A DNA stretch of 64,000 nucleotides, taken from Bradyrhizobium sp. AZCC 1719. Its GTDB lineage: Bacteria > Pseudomonadota > Alphaproteobacteria > Rhizobiales > Xanthobacteraceae. Every line of letters begins with the position of its first letter. The stretch's first letter is position 1. Location: contig NZ_JAZHRU010000001.1 of assembly GCF_036924525.1 (NCBI RefSeq), positions 6,663,001 through 6,727,000 of the forward strand, read 5' to 3'. The position numbers and the translations under genes were made by a program. Below the pieces are notes generated by a model. That model was not told the origin of the DNA. It made no database searches and saw only the letters and a list, made by a program, of their open reading frames with translations. Below, piece by piece: positions 45,792 through 54,132 of the stretch.

Positions 45792-46571
45792 ATGGCAACG
45801 TTCGAGAACATCATTGTCGAGAGCAAGGGCGCGGTCGGCATCATTACGCTGAACCGGCCGAAAATGCTCAACGCGCTGTCGTTCGGCGTGTTTCGTGAAA
45901 TCGCTGCCGCGGTCGATGACCTCGAGGCCGACGACAAGATCGGCTGCATCCTGCTCACCGGCAGCGAAAAGGCGTTCGCCGCCGGCGCCGACATCAAGGA
46001 GATGCAGCCGAAAAGCTTCATCGACATGTTCTCCAGCGATTTCACCGCCATTGGCGGCGATCGCGTCGCCACCTGCCGGAAACCGACGATCGCGGCCGTC
46101 AGCGGCTATGCGCTCGGTGGCGGCTGCGAGCTCGCCATGATGTGCGACATCATCATCGCTTCCGATACCGCCAAATTCGGCCAGCCCGAAATCACGCTCG
46201 GCACCATCCCCGGTATCGGCGGCACCCAGCGGCTGACGCGCGCAATCGGCAAGTCCAAGGCGATGGATCTCTGCCTCACCGGACGCATGATGGATGCGGC
46301 CGAGGCGGAGCGTTCCGGCCTCGTCAGCCGCGTCGTGCCATCAGACAAATTGATGGAAGAAGCGCTCTCGGCCGCGGAAAAGATCGCCTCGATGTCGCGG
46401 CCCGCGGCTGCGATGGCCAAGGAAGCCATCAACCGCGCGTTCGAGACGCCGCTGTCGGAGGGCATGAATGTCGAGCGCAACCTGTTCCACTCGACCTTCG
46501 CGCTGGAAGACCGCGCCGAAGGCATGGCGGCGTTCATCGAGAAGCGCAAGCCGGTGAACAAGAACAGGTAG
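45792..46571 (+). CDS. Enoyl-CoA hydratase
   Basis: A 259-residue crotonase-fold enzyme that adds water to trans-2-enoyl-CoA in beta-oxidation. The oxyanion hole segments are [11 protein letters not shown] and [15 protein letters not shown]. The two catalytic glutamates are E113 and E133 ([19 protein letters not shown]). The C-terminal [25 protein letters not shown] is the family signature. It is complete. The start at 45792 is chosen for homology and because AGGACC/GGGGTGG lies upstream. The neighbour downstream is an acetyl-CoA hydrolase family gene in the opposite direction. Confidence 0.95.
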   Translation: MATFENIIVESKGAVGIITLNRPKMLNALSFGVFREIAAAVDDLEADDKIGCILLTGSEKAFAAGADIKEMQPKSFIDMFSSDFTAIGGDRVATCRKPTIAAVSGYALGGGCELAMMCDIIIASDTAKFGQPEITLGTIPGIGGTQRLTRAIGKSKAMDLCLTGRMMDAAEAERSGLVSRVVPSDKLMEEALSAAEKIASMSRPAAAMAKEAINRAFETPLSEGMNVERNLFHSTFALEDRAEGMAAFIEKRKPVNKNR

Positions 46572-46582
46572 GGCTCGGTTTC

Positions 46583-46674
46583 GTAGGGTGGGCAAAGGCG
46601 CGCAGCGCCGTGCCCACCAATCTTACGCTCCGCACAAAGTGATGGTGGGCACGCTACGCTTTGCCCACCCTACG
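46583..46674. repeat. Dispersed palindromic repeat GTAGGGTGGGCAAA, copy 3
   Basis: Inverted ends CGTAGGGTGGGCAAAG (46583-46598) and CTTTGCCCACCCTACG (46659-46674), with inner arms GTGCCCACCA and TGGTGGGCAC. It overlaps the 3' end of the minus-strand acetyl-CoA hydrolase gene and encodes its last residues and stop codon. Confidence 0.85.
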
Positions 46675-48525
46675 GGACCTCCCGCTTCGCGCCAGCGCCG
46701 CGTTGACCAGCGCGCGATAGGCACGTTCGGCGAACGTCGTGGGACGATCGAGGCCCAGCCGCGCCAGGCATTCGCGGTTCGGGGCATCCGGCGGCTGGGT
46801 CATCCCCTGCCACAGCAATCCCGGCAGAAGCATCGGCCTCCGCTGCGCTTCTCGCAGCAACTGCAAGGCCGGTATCAGCCGCTGCTCGACCTCGGTAAAA
46901 TCGCTGCCGAACGGAAATGACGGCAGCAGCCCGTCCTCGCGCGCAGGCTTCAAGGCATCCGCGATCCGCTCCGGAAAGTTCTCGCGATGCGCGCGCGGAA
47001 TTTCATGCTCCTTCGGCAGCTTGCCGGCGTCCTTGGCGATCTTCACCAGTTCATCCTGGAAACGGGAATCCGTGACCGCGAGCATCGCCGCGATGGTCTC
47101 GGCGTCCGATTTGCCCCTGACATCGGCAACACCGTATTCGGTGACGAACACGTCGCGCAGATGCCGCGGGATGGTCTCGTGACCGTAGTTCCAGCGGATG
47201 TTGGAGTGCGTCCTCCTGCCCGCCTGCCGCGTCGCTTCCAGCGCAAGAATCGACCGTGCGCCTTGAAGCGCGAACGCCTGCGCGACGAAATTGTACTGGC
47301 CGCCGACGCCGCTGACGACCTGGCCATTGTCGAGACCATCAGAGACCGCCGCCCCCATCAGCGTTGCCATCATCGCGTTGTTGACGAAGCGGGCATCGAC
47401 ACGCGCGCGGCGCTTGGCATCCTCGTCGCCATAGAGCTCGTTGGTGAACGATACCGGCATCATCTGGATGCGCGCGAGCTGGTCGGGCGGCATCTCGCGC
47501 AACGCGCGATAGAACGATTTCGGTCCGAGGAAAAATGCGCCGTGCAGCACGACGCCGTCGAACTCGCGCTTGAGAATATCGGCCTCGATCAGGCTGAGAA
47601 ACGCCTCGATCAGCATTTCGCTGACCCCATACAGCCCCTTCGCGAACGGCGCGCTCTCCACCGGCTCCACGCCGGGCGCGAGCCGCTTCATGATGGCCCG
47701 GAACTGCGTACTGTCCCGATGACGGACGATCAGCCCCTGCGCCAGCGCATCGCCGACTTGCCCGATGCCGATCTGCAGCGTGCCGCCATCAGGCACGAGA
47801 CTCGCGGCGTGAAGCCCGATCGCGTATTTGGTGTCGCTGACCGGCTCGGCCGGCGGGGCGAACAGCGGGAAATCCGTCGCGGGGCTGTCGAGCACCGCGG
47901 AAAATTCGTCCCCCGGCAGATCGCCCGCACCCGGCATGAACGGCAGTTCTGAATTGACTTGCGCGAACACTTTGAACGAAGCGCGCCCCTCGGCGCGCGC
48001 ACGCAGCAGATCAAGCGCCGTGTCAGTGTTGCAGCTCAGGCTGTAACGCGTCACGCCATCGACGACGCGCTTGGCCACCAATGGCGTGACGACATTGAGT
48101 CCGCGCGCCAGCAAATACGATGCAGCATGGGTATAGTTTGCGGAGATGTAATGCTGCTGCGCGAACGGCACGTGCAGCCATTTGCCGGCCAGGAAGAAAA
48201 ACTCGATCACCTTGACGTTGGGCGGCAGTTCTCCGGCGTGCAGTGCATTTGCATAGGCGAGCTCGGGATAACCACCAAAGAGGCGATCGATCACCGGGCT
48301 GATGAAACGTTGTTCAAGCAGGCTCGAGGGCCGCGGCTTCTCCAGCGTCAGTGCCGAAAATAACGTCAGCTTGATCGAACGATCGGCAGCGGCGCGTGCG
48401 TACAGTGCGTTGATGATGTGGTTGGCCTTGCCGAGCCCGAGCGGCAATCCGACCACGAGATTGGTTCCGACATCGCGGATGATATCCTCCGCGATCGCTT
48501 CGGGATCGGAAAACAACTTTTGCAT
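46654..48525 (-). CDS. Acetyl-CoA hydrolase/transferase family protein
   Basis: A 623-residue protein of the acetyl-CoA hydrolase/CoA transferase superfamily, with two Rossmann-like CoA-transferase domains. Visible segments are VGLPLGLGKANHIINALYA, DGGTLQIGIGQVGDALAQGLI, DGVVLHGAFFLGPKSFYRAL and VVSGVGGQYNFVAQAFAL, followed by RTHSNIRWNYGHETIPRHLRDVFVTEYGVADVRG (the C-terminal signature). The catalytic Glu is likely in VTEYGVAD. The last six residues RRVGKA and the TAG stop come from a dispersed repeat. Start ATG 48525, or GTG one codon earlier. Substrate (acyl-CoA partner) unknown. Confidence 0.88.
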   Translation of the reverse strand: MQKLFSDPEAIAEDIIRDVGTNLVVGLPLGLGKANHIINALYARAAADRSIKLTLFSALTLEKPRPSSLLEQRFISPVIDRLFGGYPELAYANALHAGELPPNVKVIEFFFLAGKWLHVPFAQQHYISANYTHAASYLLARGLNVVTPLVAKRVVDGVTRYSLSCNTDTALDLLRARAEGRASFKVFAQVNSELPFMPGAGDLPGDEFSAVLDSPATDFPLFAPPAEPVSDTKYAIGLHAASLVPDGGTLQIGIGQVGDALAQGLIVRHRDSTQFRAIMKRLAPGVEPVESAPFAKGLYGVSEMLIEAFLSLIEADILKREFDGVVLHGAFFLGPKSFYRALREMPPDQLARIQMMPVSFTNELYGDEDAKRRARVDARFVNNAMMATLMGAAVSDGLDNGQVVSGVGGQYNFVAQAFALQGARSILALEATRQAGRRTHSNIRWNYGHETIPRHLRDVFVTEYGVADVRGKSDAETIAAMLAVTDSRFQDELVKIAKDAGKLPKEHEIPRAHRENFPERIADALKPAREDGLLPSFPFGSDFTEVEQRLIPALQLLREAQRRPMLLPGLLWQGMTQPPDAPNRECLARLGLDRPTTFAERAYRALVNAALARSGRSRRVGKA

Positions 48526-48528
48526 CAC

Positions 48529-48861
48529 ATGCGAACCTGGGCGTAGCTAGCAGGCAGCCGCCCTGGAATCGGACGCCAGCCACGAGAGCTATAGCCTATC
48601 TTCACCCAAGATTCGTCTGTGACGAACCGGCAACAGCCAAGCACGGACTTTCACCGAATTAATGTACTGATGTCGCGCGGCAGTTTGCCTGTGGCCATGG
48701 CGCCCCCTAAACAGGTAGACGACTGTCGGCGGGGGCGGACGGACAGTGCATGATCCGGATGGCGGGCAACCGGCACTCCTGAAGGTCATGCTCAAACTGG
48801 AAGATAGAACGGGATGGCTCGAAGCAGGGTTATCACGTTCTTGTGTTGACTACGGAATCAA
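48529..48861. other. Intergenic gap of 333 bp
   Basis: The gap separates the divergent acetyl-CoA hydrolase and TolC genes. Short open frames on the minus strand have Arg/Pro-rich shadow composition. I see no repeat, RNA or convincing operator. Confidence 0.4.
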
Positions 48862-50277
48862 ATGACCAGGCGCGCCGCTAGGGTTGGCTACGTTGAAAGA
48901 CGCTTGCTTCGATCGGGCATTGGCCTTGCTGCGGCTTGCCTCGCATTTGCGGCGCCGGCCGCGCATGGTGAAAGTCTTCCCGATGCGCTGGCCAAGGCCT
49001 ACCAAACCAATCCCGCGCTCAATGCCGAACGCGCCCGCCAGCGCGCCACCGACGAGAACGTGCCGCAGGCACTTTCGGGTTATCGACCGCAGATCGTCGC
49101 CACTCTCTCCGCCGGCTTTCAGGCGGTGCGCAACCTCTTGCCCGACAACACCGTCCAGTCGGCGAATCTGAAGCCTTGGACCATCGGCGTGACCGTGTCC
49201 CAGACGTTGTTCAACGGCTTCAGGACCGCCAACAGTGTACGCGTGGCGGAGCTGCAGGTGCAGGCGGGTCGCGAGGCGCTGCGCAATGTCGGTCAGGGCG
49301 TGCTGCTGGATGCAGTCACGGTCTACACCAACGTTCTCGCCAACCAATCGCTGGTCGAAGCCCAGCGCGCCAACGTGGAATTTCTGCAGGAAACGCTCGG
49401 CATCACCCAGAAGCGTCTGAATGCCGGCGACGTCACGCCAACCGACGCTGCGCAGGCCGAGGCACGTCTGAGCCGGGGTCGCGCCGATTTGAATGCCGCT
49501 GAGGTCAATCTGGCCGTCAGCCAAGCGACTTATCTTCAGGTCATCGGCAACGCGCCCACCGTGCTCCGCCCTGCCGAAGCCGTGGATCGCCTGCTGCCGC
49601 GCAGCCGCGATGACGCCACCGGGCAGGCCTTCCGCGGGCATCCTGCCGTGATGGCGGCAAGCTTCGATTTCGACGTCGCCACCACCTCGATCCGCGTCGC
49701 CGAAAGCAGCCTGATGCCGACCATCACGCTGCAGGGAAGCGTCAGCCGCAGCAAGGACTCGGATCCCACGCTTGGCACCCTCGGGACCGACCAGGCTTCC
49801 GTGACCGGCCAGCTCACGCAGCCGATCTATGATGGCGGCATGGCCGCCTCACAGACCCGGCAGGCTAAGGAAATCGCAGCGCAAAGCCGGCAGGTGCTGG
49901 ACCAGGTTCGCAACCAGGCTCGCACCGCCGCGGTCGGCGCCTGGGTCGCCAATGAAGGTGCCAAGATTGCGGTCACGGCATCCGAAGCTGAAGTGCGCGC
50001 TGCCACCGTCGCGCTGCAGGGCGTGCAGCGAGAGGCGGCGGGCGGCCAGCGCACCACGGTCGACGTGCTTAACGCGCAGCAGGACCTGATCTTGGCAAAG
50101 GCGCGGCTGATCGGCGCGCAGCGCGACCGCGTCATCGCCTCCTATACGCTCTTGAGCGCAATCGGCCGGCTCGACGTCAAGAATCTCGGCCTCAAAACGC
50201 CGGACTATCTGCCGGAAGTACACTACCACCAGGTGCGCGACGCCTGGCACGGCCTGCGGACGCCGTCCGGGCAGTAG
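48862..50277 (+). CDS. TolC family outer membrane channel protein
   Basis: A 471-residue TolC-type protein with a signal peptide (residues 1-37, ending AAHGES). Two tandem half-units are visible: SLPDALAKAYQTNPALNAERARQRATDENVPQALSGYRPQI and later HPAVMAASFDFDVATTSIRVAESSLMPTITLQGSVS. The beta-strand and long coiled-coil segments alternate as in TolC. It forms a trimeric export duct and partners with membrane-fusion proteins and inner membrane pumps for type I secretion or efflux. No pump gene is adjacent, so it serves pumps encoded elsewhere. Confidence 0.92.
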   Translation: MTRRAARVGYVERRLLRSGIGLAAACLAFAAPAAHGESLPDALAKAYQTNPALNAERARQRATDENVPQALSGYRPQIVATLSAGFQAVRNLLPDNTVQSANLKPWTIGVTVSQTLFNGFRTANSVRVAELQVQAGREALRNVGQGVLLDAVTVYTNVLANQSLVEAQRANVEFLQETLGITQKRLNAGDVTPTDAAQAEARLSRGRADLNAAEVNLAVSQATYLQVIGNAPTVLRPAEAVDRLLPRSRDDATGQAFRGHPAVMAASFDFDVATTSIRVAESSLMPTITLQGSVSRSKDSDPTLGTLGTDQASVTGQLTQPIYDGGMAASQTRQAKEIAAQSRQVLDQVRNQARTAAVGAWVANEGAKIAVTASEAEVRAATVALQGVQREAAGGQRTTVDVLNAQQDLILAKARLIGAQRDRVIASYTLLSAIGRLDVKNLGLKTPDYLPEVHYHQVRDAWHGLRTPSGQ

Positions 50278-50288
50278 GTTGTTTAACG

Positions 50289-50476
50289 TACCCTCCCTGG
50301 AGGGGTCCGAGACGAGCGAAGCTCGCTCGTGGGTCGGCGGCTCGCATTGAGCGCAGCGAAATGCGAGACGGGGTGGGGTGATCTCTCCGCTCGGGCACTG
50401 TTGGATGTGGAGAGACCGTCACCCCACCCCGCCGCGCGTTGCACGCGCGTCGACCCTCCCCCTCCAGGGGAGGGTA
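50289..50476. repeat. Palindromic MITE-like repeat, copy 2 (inverted relative to copy 1)
   Basis: A 188-bp unit with ends TACCCTCCCTGGAGGGG and CCCTCCAGGGGAGGGTA. The internal text is the reverse complement of the copy at 43283-43459, with extra bases near CGCGCGTTGCACGCGCG. It is 11 bp behind the TolC stop codon and may end that transcript. Confidence 0.85.
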
Positions 50477-50632
50477 AACAAGACCGCGCACGAGCAAAGC
50501 TGTGGCTGCCTCCGCCATCGGTCCTGCCAGATCATTCCGCAGATCGAGGACCCCGGCCTGTTCAACGACGCCCTGCTCAAGACAATTGGAAAACTCTAGA
50601 CTGGCCCGAGATTCGAACCGGCCGGAGACATC

Positions 50633-51055
50633 ATGGACATCATTAGATTGTGCGCCTGGGGCTACGCCGCCCTGCTCGGCTTCGTCATCCTCACCGGCTA
50701 CATCCCGGCCTTCATCGATGCCAATGACATGATCTTCGGCCTGTTTCGCCGCACCTGGTATGCCGACGGGCTGCATCTGGTGTCGGCGCTATGGGCCGCA
50801 ACTGCGGCGATGACCTCGCGTCGCGCCTCGGAATTGTTCTTTCAATTGTTCGGCGTGTTCTATTTTGCCGATGGCGTGCTCGGCCTGCTCACCGGCAGCG
50901 GCTATCTCGACTTCGGCATCCTGATCAACGGCGTCCTCAACCTGCCGCTCTCGACGCGGTTTTTCGCCAACGCGCCGCATCTCGCCCTCGGTGGCGTCGC
51001 GATCGTGATCGGCTATCTGCTCGCGCCGCGGACGCGGATCGCCGTTCATGCTTAG
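50633..51055 (+). CDS. Small membrane protein, unknown
   Basis: A 140-residue protein with four membrane helices (about 5-22, 45-62, 68-88, 112-132). The loops contain FGLFRRTWYADGLH and LTGSGYLDFGILINGVLNLP, the latter being the sort of segment found in four-helix DoxX/DUF4383-like proteins, but I cannot assign a family. The stop overlaps the next gene by 8 bp (51048-51055), so the two are coupled. It begins a three-gene unit of unknown envelope proteins. The start has the purine run GGAGA 9 bp upstream. Confidence 0.75.
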   Translation: MDIIRLCAWGYAALLGFVILTGYIPAFIDANDMIFGLFRRTWYADGLHLVSALWAATAAMTSRRASELFFQLFGVFYFADGVLGLLTGSGYLDFGILINGVLNLPLSTRFFANAPHLALGGVAIVIGYLLAPRTRIAVHA

Positions 51056-52148
51056 GTGGCTGCGGCGTATCCTGGCTGTCGTCGCGATCCTGATTGCGCT
51101 GACGGTGCTTTTGCCACTGGCCTATATCGAGGGCACGTGCCGGCCCGCGGCCAGCACATCGACCTCGACTGCGCCGGCCGTCACCCTGCCCGCCATCGAT
51201 GAGCCGGGCTACCGACGCAAGCTGAACAACACGTTCTTCACGTTTCCCGAATGGTACATCGTCTACTCCTTCGAGGATTTCGGCCGCTTCCTCGATCGCT
51301 CCAGCGAAAGCCATTTCAACTATCTCGGCCACATCTTCGGCTTCTGGCGCAGCTTCTGCACCATCAATCGCGCCGTGCCCGCAACGGGAGAATCGCTGGC
51401 CGAAGTGAAGACGATGATTTACGTGATCGGCATCAGTTATTCCGTCGAATACGCCGTCAAGGGATTCTACGAGAATACGATCGGCCGCGCGTTCGAATGG
51501 ATCAGGGGCGAGAAGCGCACCCCACAGGATGAGTTCGGCCGCGCCGTACTGCAGGACTATGCCGCGTTCCTCTACACTGTTCCCTGGTACAAATACCCAT
51601 TCAGCGAGAAGCTCGACGGCCTGATGGCAATTTCGGCGCCGACGCCGAGCAGCTTGCGTAGCCGGGAGCGCGACTTCGCGCTCGGCGCGGAATACTTCGT
51701 CAAGATCGGTTACGCCGCGCTGATTCAGAAGGCGCTAGACGCCAGCAATGACAGTGAGCCGCGCGACATCATGTTTGCCGTCGCGACATTGCCGCCGGAG
51801 ATGCTGGCAAAAGAACCGCGCATCAAGCCGATTCGCGCGCTCAACGCACAATGGCAGCTCGTGCAGACGCCGCGCTACAAGGCGTTCACCGACATCCTGC
51901 AGCGGCTGCTGGATCAGGGTTATGGGGTTGCAGAGATCGCGGGCAATCACGACATCCATATCACCGTGATAGCGCCCGACGCCGCCAAGCTCGATATCAA
52001 GGGTACGACGGAGCTGTTTTCACTGGAACTCGATGCGAAGCCCGGCTTCCGCCGAGCGGGTCTGAAGGCAAGGATCGACCGTCTCGTCGATATCAACCGC
52101 GAGCTCAAGGCCAGGGGTGCAAGCATTGAGCACTTCTATGATTACTGA
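51048..52148 (+). CDS. Membrane-anchored hypothetical protein
   Basis: A 366-residue protein with an N-terminal membrane anchor (residues 6-26), then a short Ser/Thr/Ala linker and a globular part of more than 300 residues. It is rich in aromatic residues early on (TFFTFPEWYIVYSFEDFGRFLDRSSESHFNYLGHIFGFWRSF). I do not recognise the family. The density of Trp, Tyr and Phe and the anchor suggest a periplasmic or lipid-facing function. It overlaps the upstream small membrane gene by 8 bp and the downstream gene by 11 bp, so the three form a tight unit. Confidence 0.75.
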   Translation: MLRWLRRILAVVAILIALTVLLPLAYIEGTCRPAASTSTSTAPAVTLPAIDEPGYRRKLNNTFFTFPEWYIVYSFEDFGRFLDRSSESHFNYLGHIFGFWRSFCTINRAVPATGESLAEVKTMIYVIGISYSVEYAVKGFYENTIGRAFEWIRGEKRTPQDEFGRAVLQDYAAFLYTVPWYKYPFSEKLDGLMAISAPTPSSLRSRERDFALGAEYFVKIGYAALIQKALDASNDSEPRDIMFAVATLPPEMLAKEPRIKPIRALNAQWQLVQTPRYKAFTDILQRLLDQGYGVAEIAGNHDIHITVIAPDAAKLDIKGTTELFSLELDAKPGFRRAGLKARIDRLVDINRELKARGASIEHFYDY

Positions 52149-52479
52149 CGGACAGCGCGGCGGTGGGCGTTGGGGCCAGATTGCCGGCGCGATCGCCCTC
52201 GTCGTGTGCGGCTGGCTTGCCGTCGTCACCGCGTTGACCTTCGGCTCAGCCCCCGGCAAGTCGATGGCGGTCATAGGTCCGCCGTCCCAGGCCCTGGCTG
52301 CGATCGCCAAGGCCAACGGCCGCATTCTTGCGTCGAATAACTACGTCACCATCGCGCGTTCCGACGACGCCGGTTTCGTCGGCCGTCTCTACGCGGCCGG
52401 CGCGCTGCTGGTGCTCGACGCCGAACAGGCGGGCGGCTGCAGCGGCCTGCCGCCGAATCGGTTCACCGCGCAGCTTTGA
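52138..52479 (+). CDS. Small membrane-anchored hypothetical protein
   Basis: A 113-residue protein. A short polar N-terminus precedes one membrane helix (about residues 13-34, IAGAIALVVCGWLAVVTALTFG), followed by a small soluble domain of 75 residues with GRILASNNYVTIARSDDAGFVGRLYAAGALLVLDAEQAGGC. The layout resembles regulatory membrane peptides, but no family is recognised. The start at 52138 (ATG) lies within the end of the preceding gene; an alternative GTG at 52117 would add seven residues. It is the last gene of the three-gene unit. Confidence 0.65.
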   Translation: MITDGQRGGGRWGQIAGAIALVVCGWLAVVTALTFGSAPGKSMAVIGPPSQALAAIAKANGRILASNNYVTIARSDDAGFVGRLYAAGALLVLDAEQAGGCSGLPPNRFTAQL

Positions 52480-52630
52480 GGGACCAGGGTTCCAGCCATC
52501 CTCGCCCCGCCCGGCTCGAACGGTTTAATCCTTCTGTACTTGCAGCCTGTCTCCCGGCTTTAGTATCCATTTCGGCCGAAATCCCTGTATAATGAACGCG
52601 GGCCGACCTTCCGGCCGATGGGCTGAGACC

Positions 52631-53803
52631 ATGATCAAGACACCAATGAACCGAATGGTCGTGCCCCTGATAGGGCTTGTTGTGGCCACTGGCATCGCAA
52701 CGCTGGTCGCCATCCAGTACATCTGGCGCGAGCCGATTGCTGACAAGACCGCAAGCGTCGCGCCAAAGCCGGCCACTGACGAGCGGCTTAAGGGGCCGAC
52801 GCTCGCAAGCGCGCAGGCGGAGGCAAACGCCGTGGCAGCCGCGCTGGCCGGATCGACCGCCGCGCCCGAGAGCGGCGATGGCGGACCGGCGTTCGACGTC
52901 GCGCGCGTCGAGCCGACCGGCGAAGCTGTCATCGCGGGACGCGCGGCGCCGGGCGTCACCGTGGAACTGCTGCGCAATGGCGAACTGCATGATCGCGCGG
53001 TCGCAGATCAATCCGGACAATTCGTGATGATCCCGCGCCCGCTACCGCCAGGCACCTACGATCTGACGTTGCGCGCCAAGCAGCCCGACGGCAGAGAGAT
53101 CATGTCCAAGCAGAGCGTGACGGTGGCGCTTGAGCCGAACCTGACGGAACGGCCGGTCGTGGCCCTGATGACGCCAAACAAGCCTACCGTCGTGATGTCA
53201 CAGCCGGCCCAGGCGAAGCCGGACACCGCTGCGGTGGTTGTGGAGGCGGTCGAGATCGAGGCCGGCGGCAAATTCCATGTGAGCGGCCGCGCGCGCTCGG
53301 GCGCTCCGGTGAGGCTCTATCTCAACGACAGCTATATTGCGTCGGTAACGGCGGCAGCGGACGGACGCTTTGCCGTCACGATCAATGAAGGAATCGGCCC
53401 CGGGAACTATCGCGTAAGGCTGGACGAGGTGGATTCGAAGTCCGGCGTGGTGCGTGGACGCGCCGAGGTGCCGTTCAATGCGCCCGACCCGGTGGTTACC
53501 GCCTCCGTACCGCCGCAGACCTCACCGTCCAGGCGGCCCGACTCCGCCGTCCCGTCCCAGGTGGCGGATGCTGCGGCTGCCACCCTGCCGACTGTCGCGG
53601 ACTCCTCCACCGCGGTGGTGCCGAAGGTCACGACCACGACGGTATCGCGCGGCGATAGCCTGTGGCGCATCAGCCAGGCCACCCTCGGCGCGGGCACGCG
53701 CTATGCGACGATTTACAAGGCCAACCGAGAGCAAATCCGCAATCCCAACCTCATCTATCCCGGCCAGACCTTTGTCATTCCCAACCGGGAAGCCAATCCT
53801 TAA
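52631..53803 (+). CDS. LysM domain-containing membrane protein
   Basis: A 390-residue protein. The N-terminal membrane anchor (residues 8-28) is followed by an Ala/Pro-rich linker, two Ig-like/carboxypeptidase-regulatory-like strands-rich repeats (AVIAGRAAPGVTVELLRNGELHDRAVADQSGQFVM and FHVSGRARSGAPVRLYLNDSYIASVTAAADGRFAV), a second linker, and a C-terminal LysM domain with VSRGDSLWRISQATLGAGTRYATIYKANREQIRNPNLIYPGQTFVIP. It should bind peptidoglycan. The start at 52631 gives the anchor; a longer frame starts at 52592. The broken small gene at 53847 follows after 43 bp. Confidence 0.87.
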   Translation: MIKTPMNRMVVPLIGLVVATGIATLVAIQYIWREPIADKTASVAPKPATDERLKGPTLASAQAEANAVAAALAGSTAAPESGDGGPAFDVARVEPTGEAVIAGRAAPGVTVELLRNGELHDRAVADQSGQFVMIPRPLPPGTYDLTLRAKQPDGREIMSKQSVTVALEPNLTERPVVALMTPNKPTVVMSQPAQAKPDTAAVVVEAVEIEAGGKFHVSGRARSGAPVRLYLNDSYIASVTAAADGRFAVTINEGIGPGNYRVRLDEVDSKSGVVRGRAEVPFNAPDPVVTASVPPQTSPSRRPDSAVPSQVADAAAATLPTVADSSTAVVPKVTTTTVSRGDSLWRISQATLGAGTRYATIYKANREQIRNPNLIYPGQTFVIPNREANP

Positions 53804-53846
53804 GGGGTGCTCAAACGGACTTTCATGCTCCTGCCGTTCTTAAGAA

Positions 53847-54069
53847 ATGGCCTTCGAAAAATAACGAACGCGTCAAAGGCACTGCCTGGTCGGCTCCGTA
53901 CTCGGTGCTTGATGGCACCTTGGACGAATGCATCACCAAGTTTCTGGAGCAACCGCTCAGCCAACGTCATCTCTACGAGATTCATACCGTCCCACAGGGC
54001 GATTTGATCCCTAAAATAATCTCCGCCGAACTCGTCGTTGAACTTGCGAGGCTGCGAGATTTCTTGTGA
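53847..54069 (+). pseudogene. Small conserved-looking gene with a one-base frameshift
   Basis: The frame ending at 54069 encodes a well-formed C-terminal 69-residue sequence (GTAWSAPYSVLDGTLDECITKF, then RHLYEIHTVPQGDLIP and VELARLRDFL), but it has no ATG, GTG or TTG after the LysM stop. An ATG at 53847 in another frame reads MAFEK and stops. If one A is removed from the run of five A at 53857-53861, the two parts join to MAFENNERVKGTAWS..., a clean 73-residue protein. So the gene is broken by one extra A, or the sequence has a homopolymer error. I recall similar small proteins from Bradyrhizobium. Function is unknown. Confidence 0.65.
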
Positions 54070-54132
54070 TGTCCATGATTACCGTCTCGCTTTGCCGAGC
54101 GATGCACGATGCTCCCGGATGGCAGACAGGCA

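Noticed and set aside
48589..48795. A 68-codon minus-strand frame upstream of the TolC gene
   Set aside because: Composition is Arg/Pro-rich like shadow frames; no start signal and no family resemblance.
50600..50640. TTCGAAT segment resembling a tRNA T-loop
   Set aside because: The flanking bases do not form a T-stem in either strand and there is no acceptor or anticodon arm.
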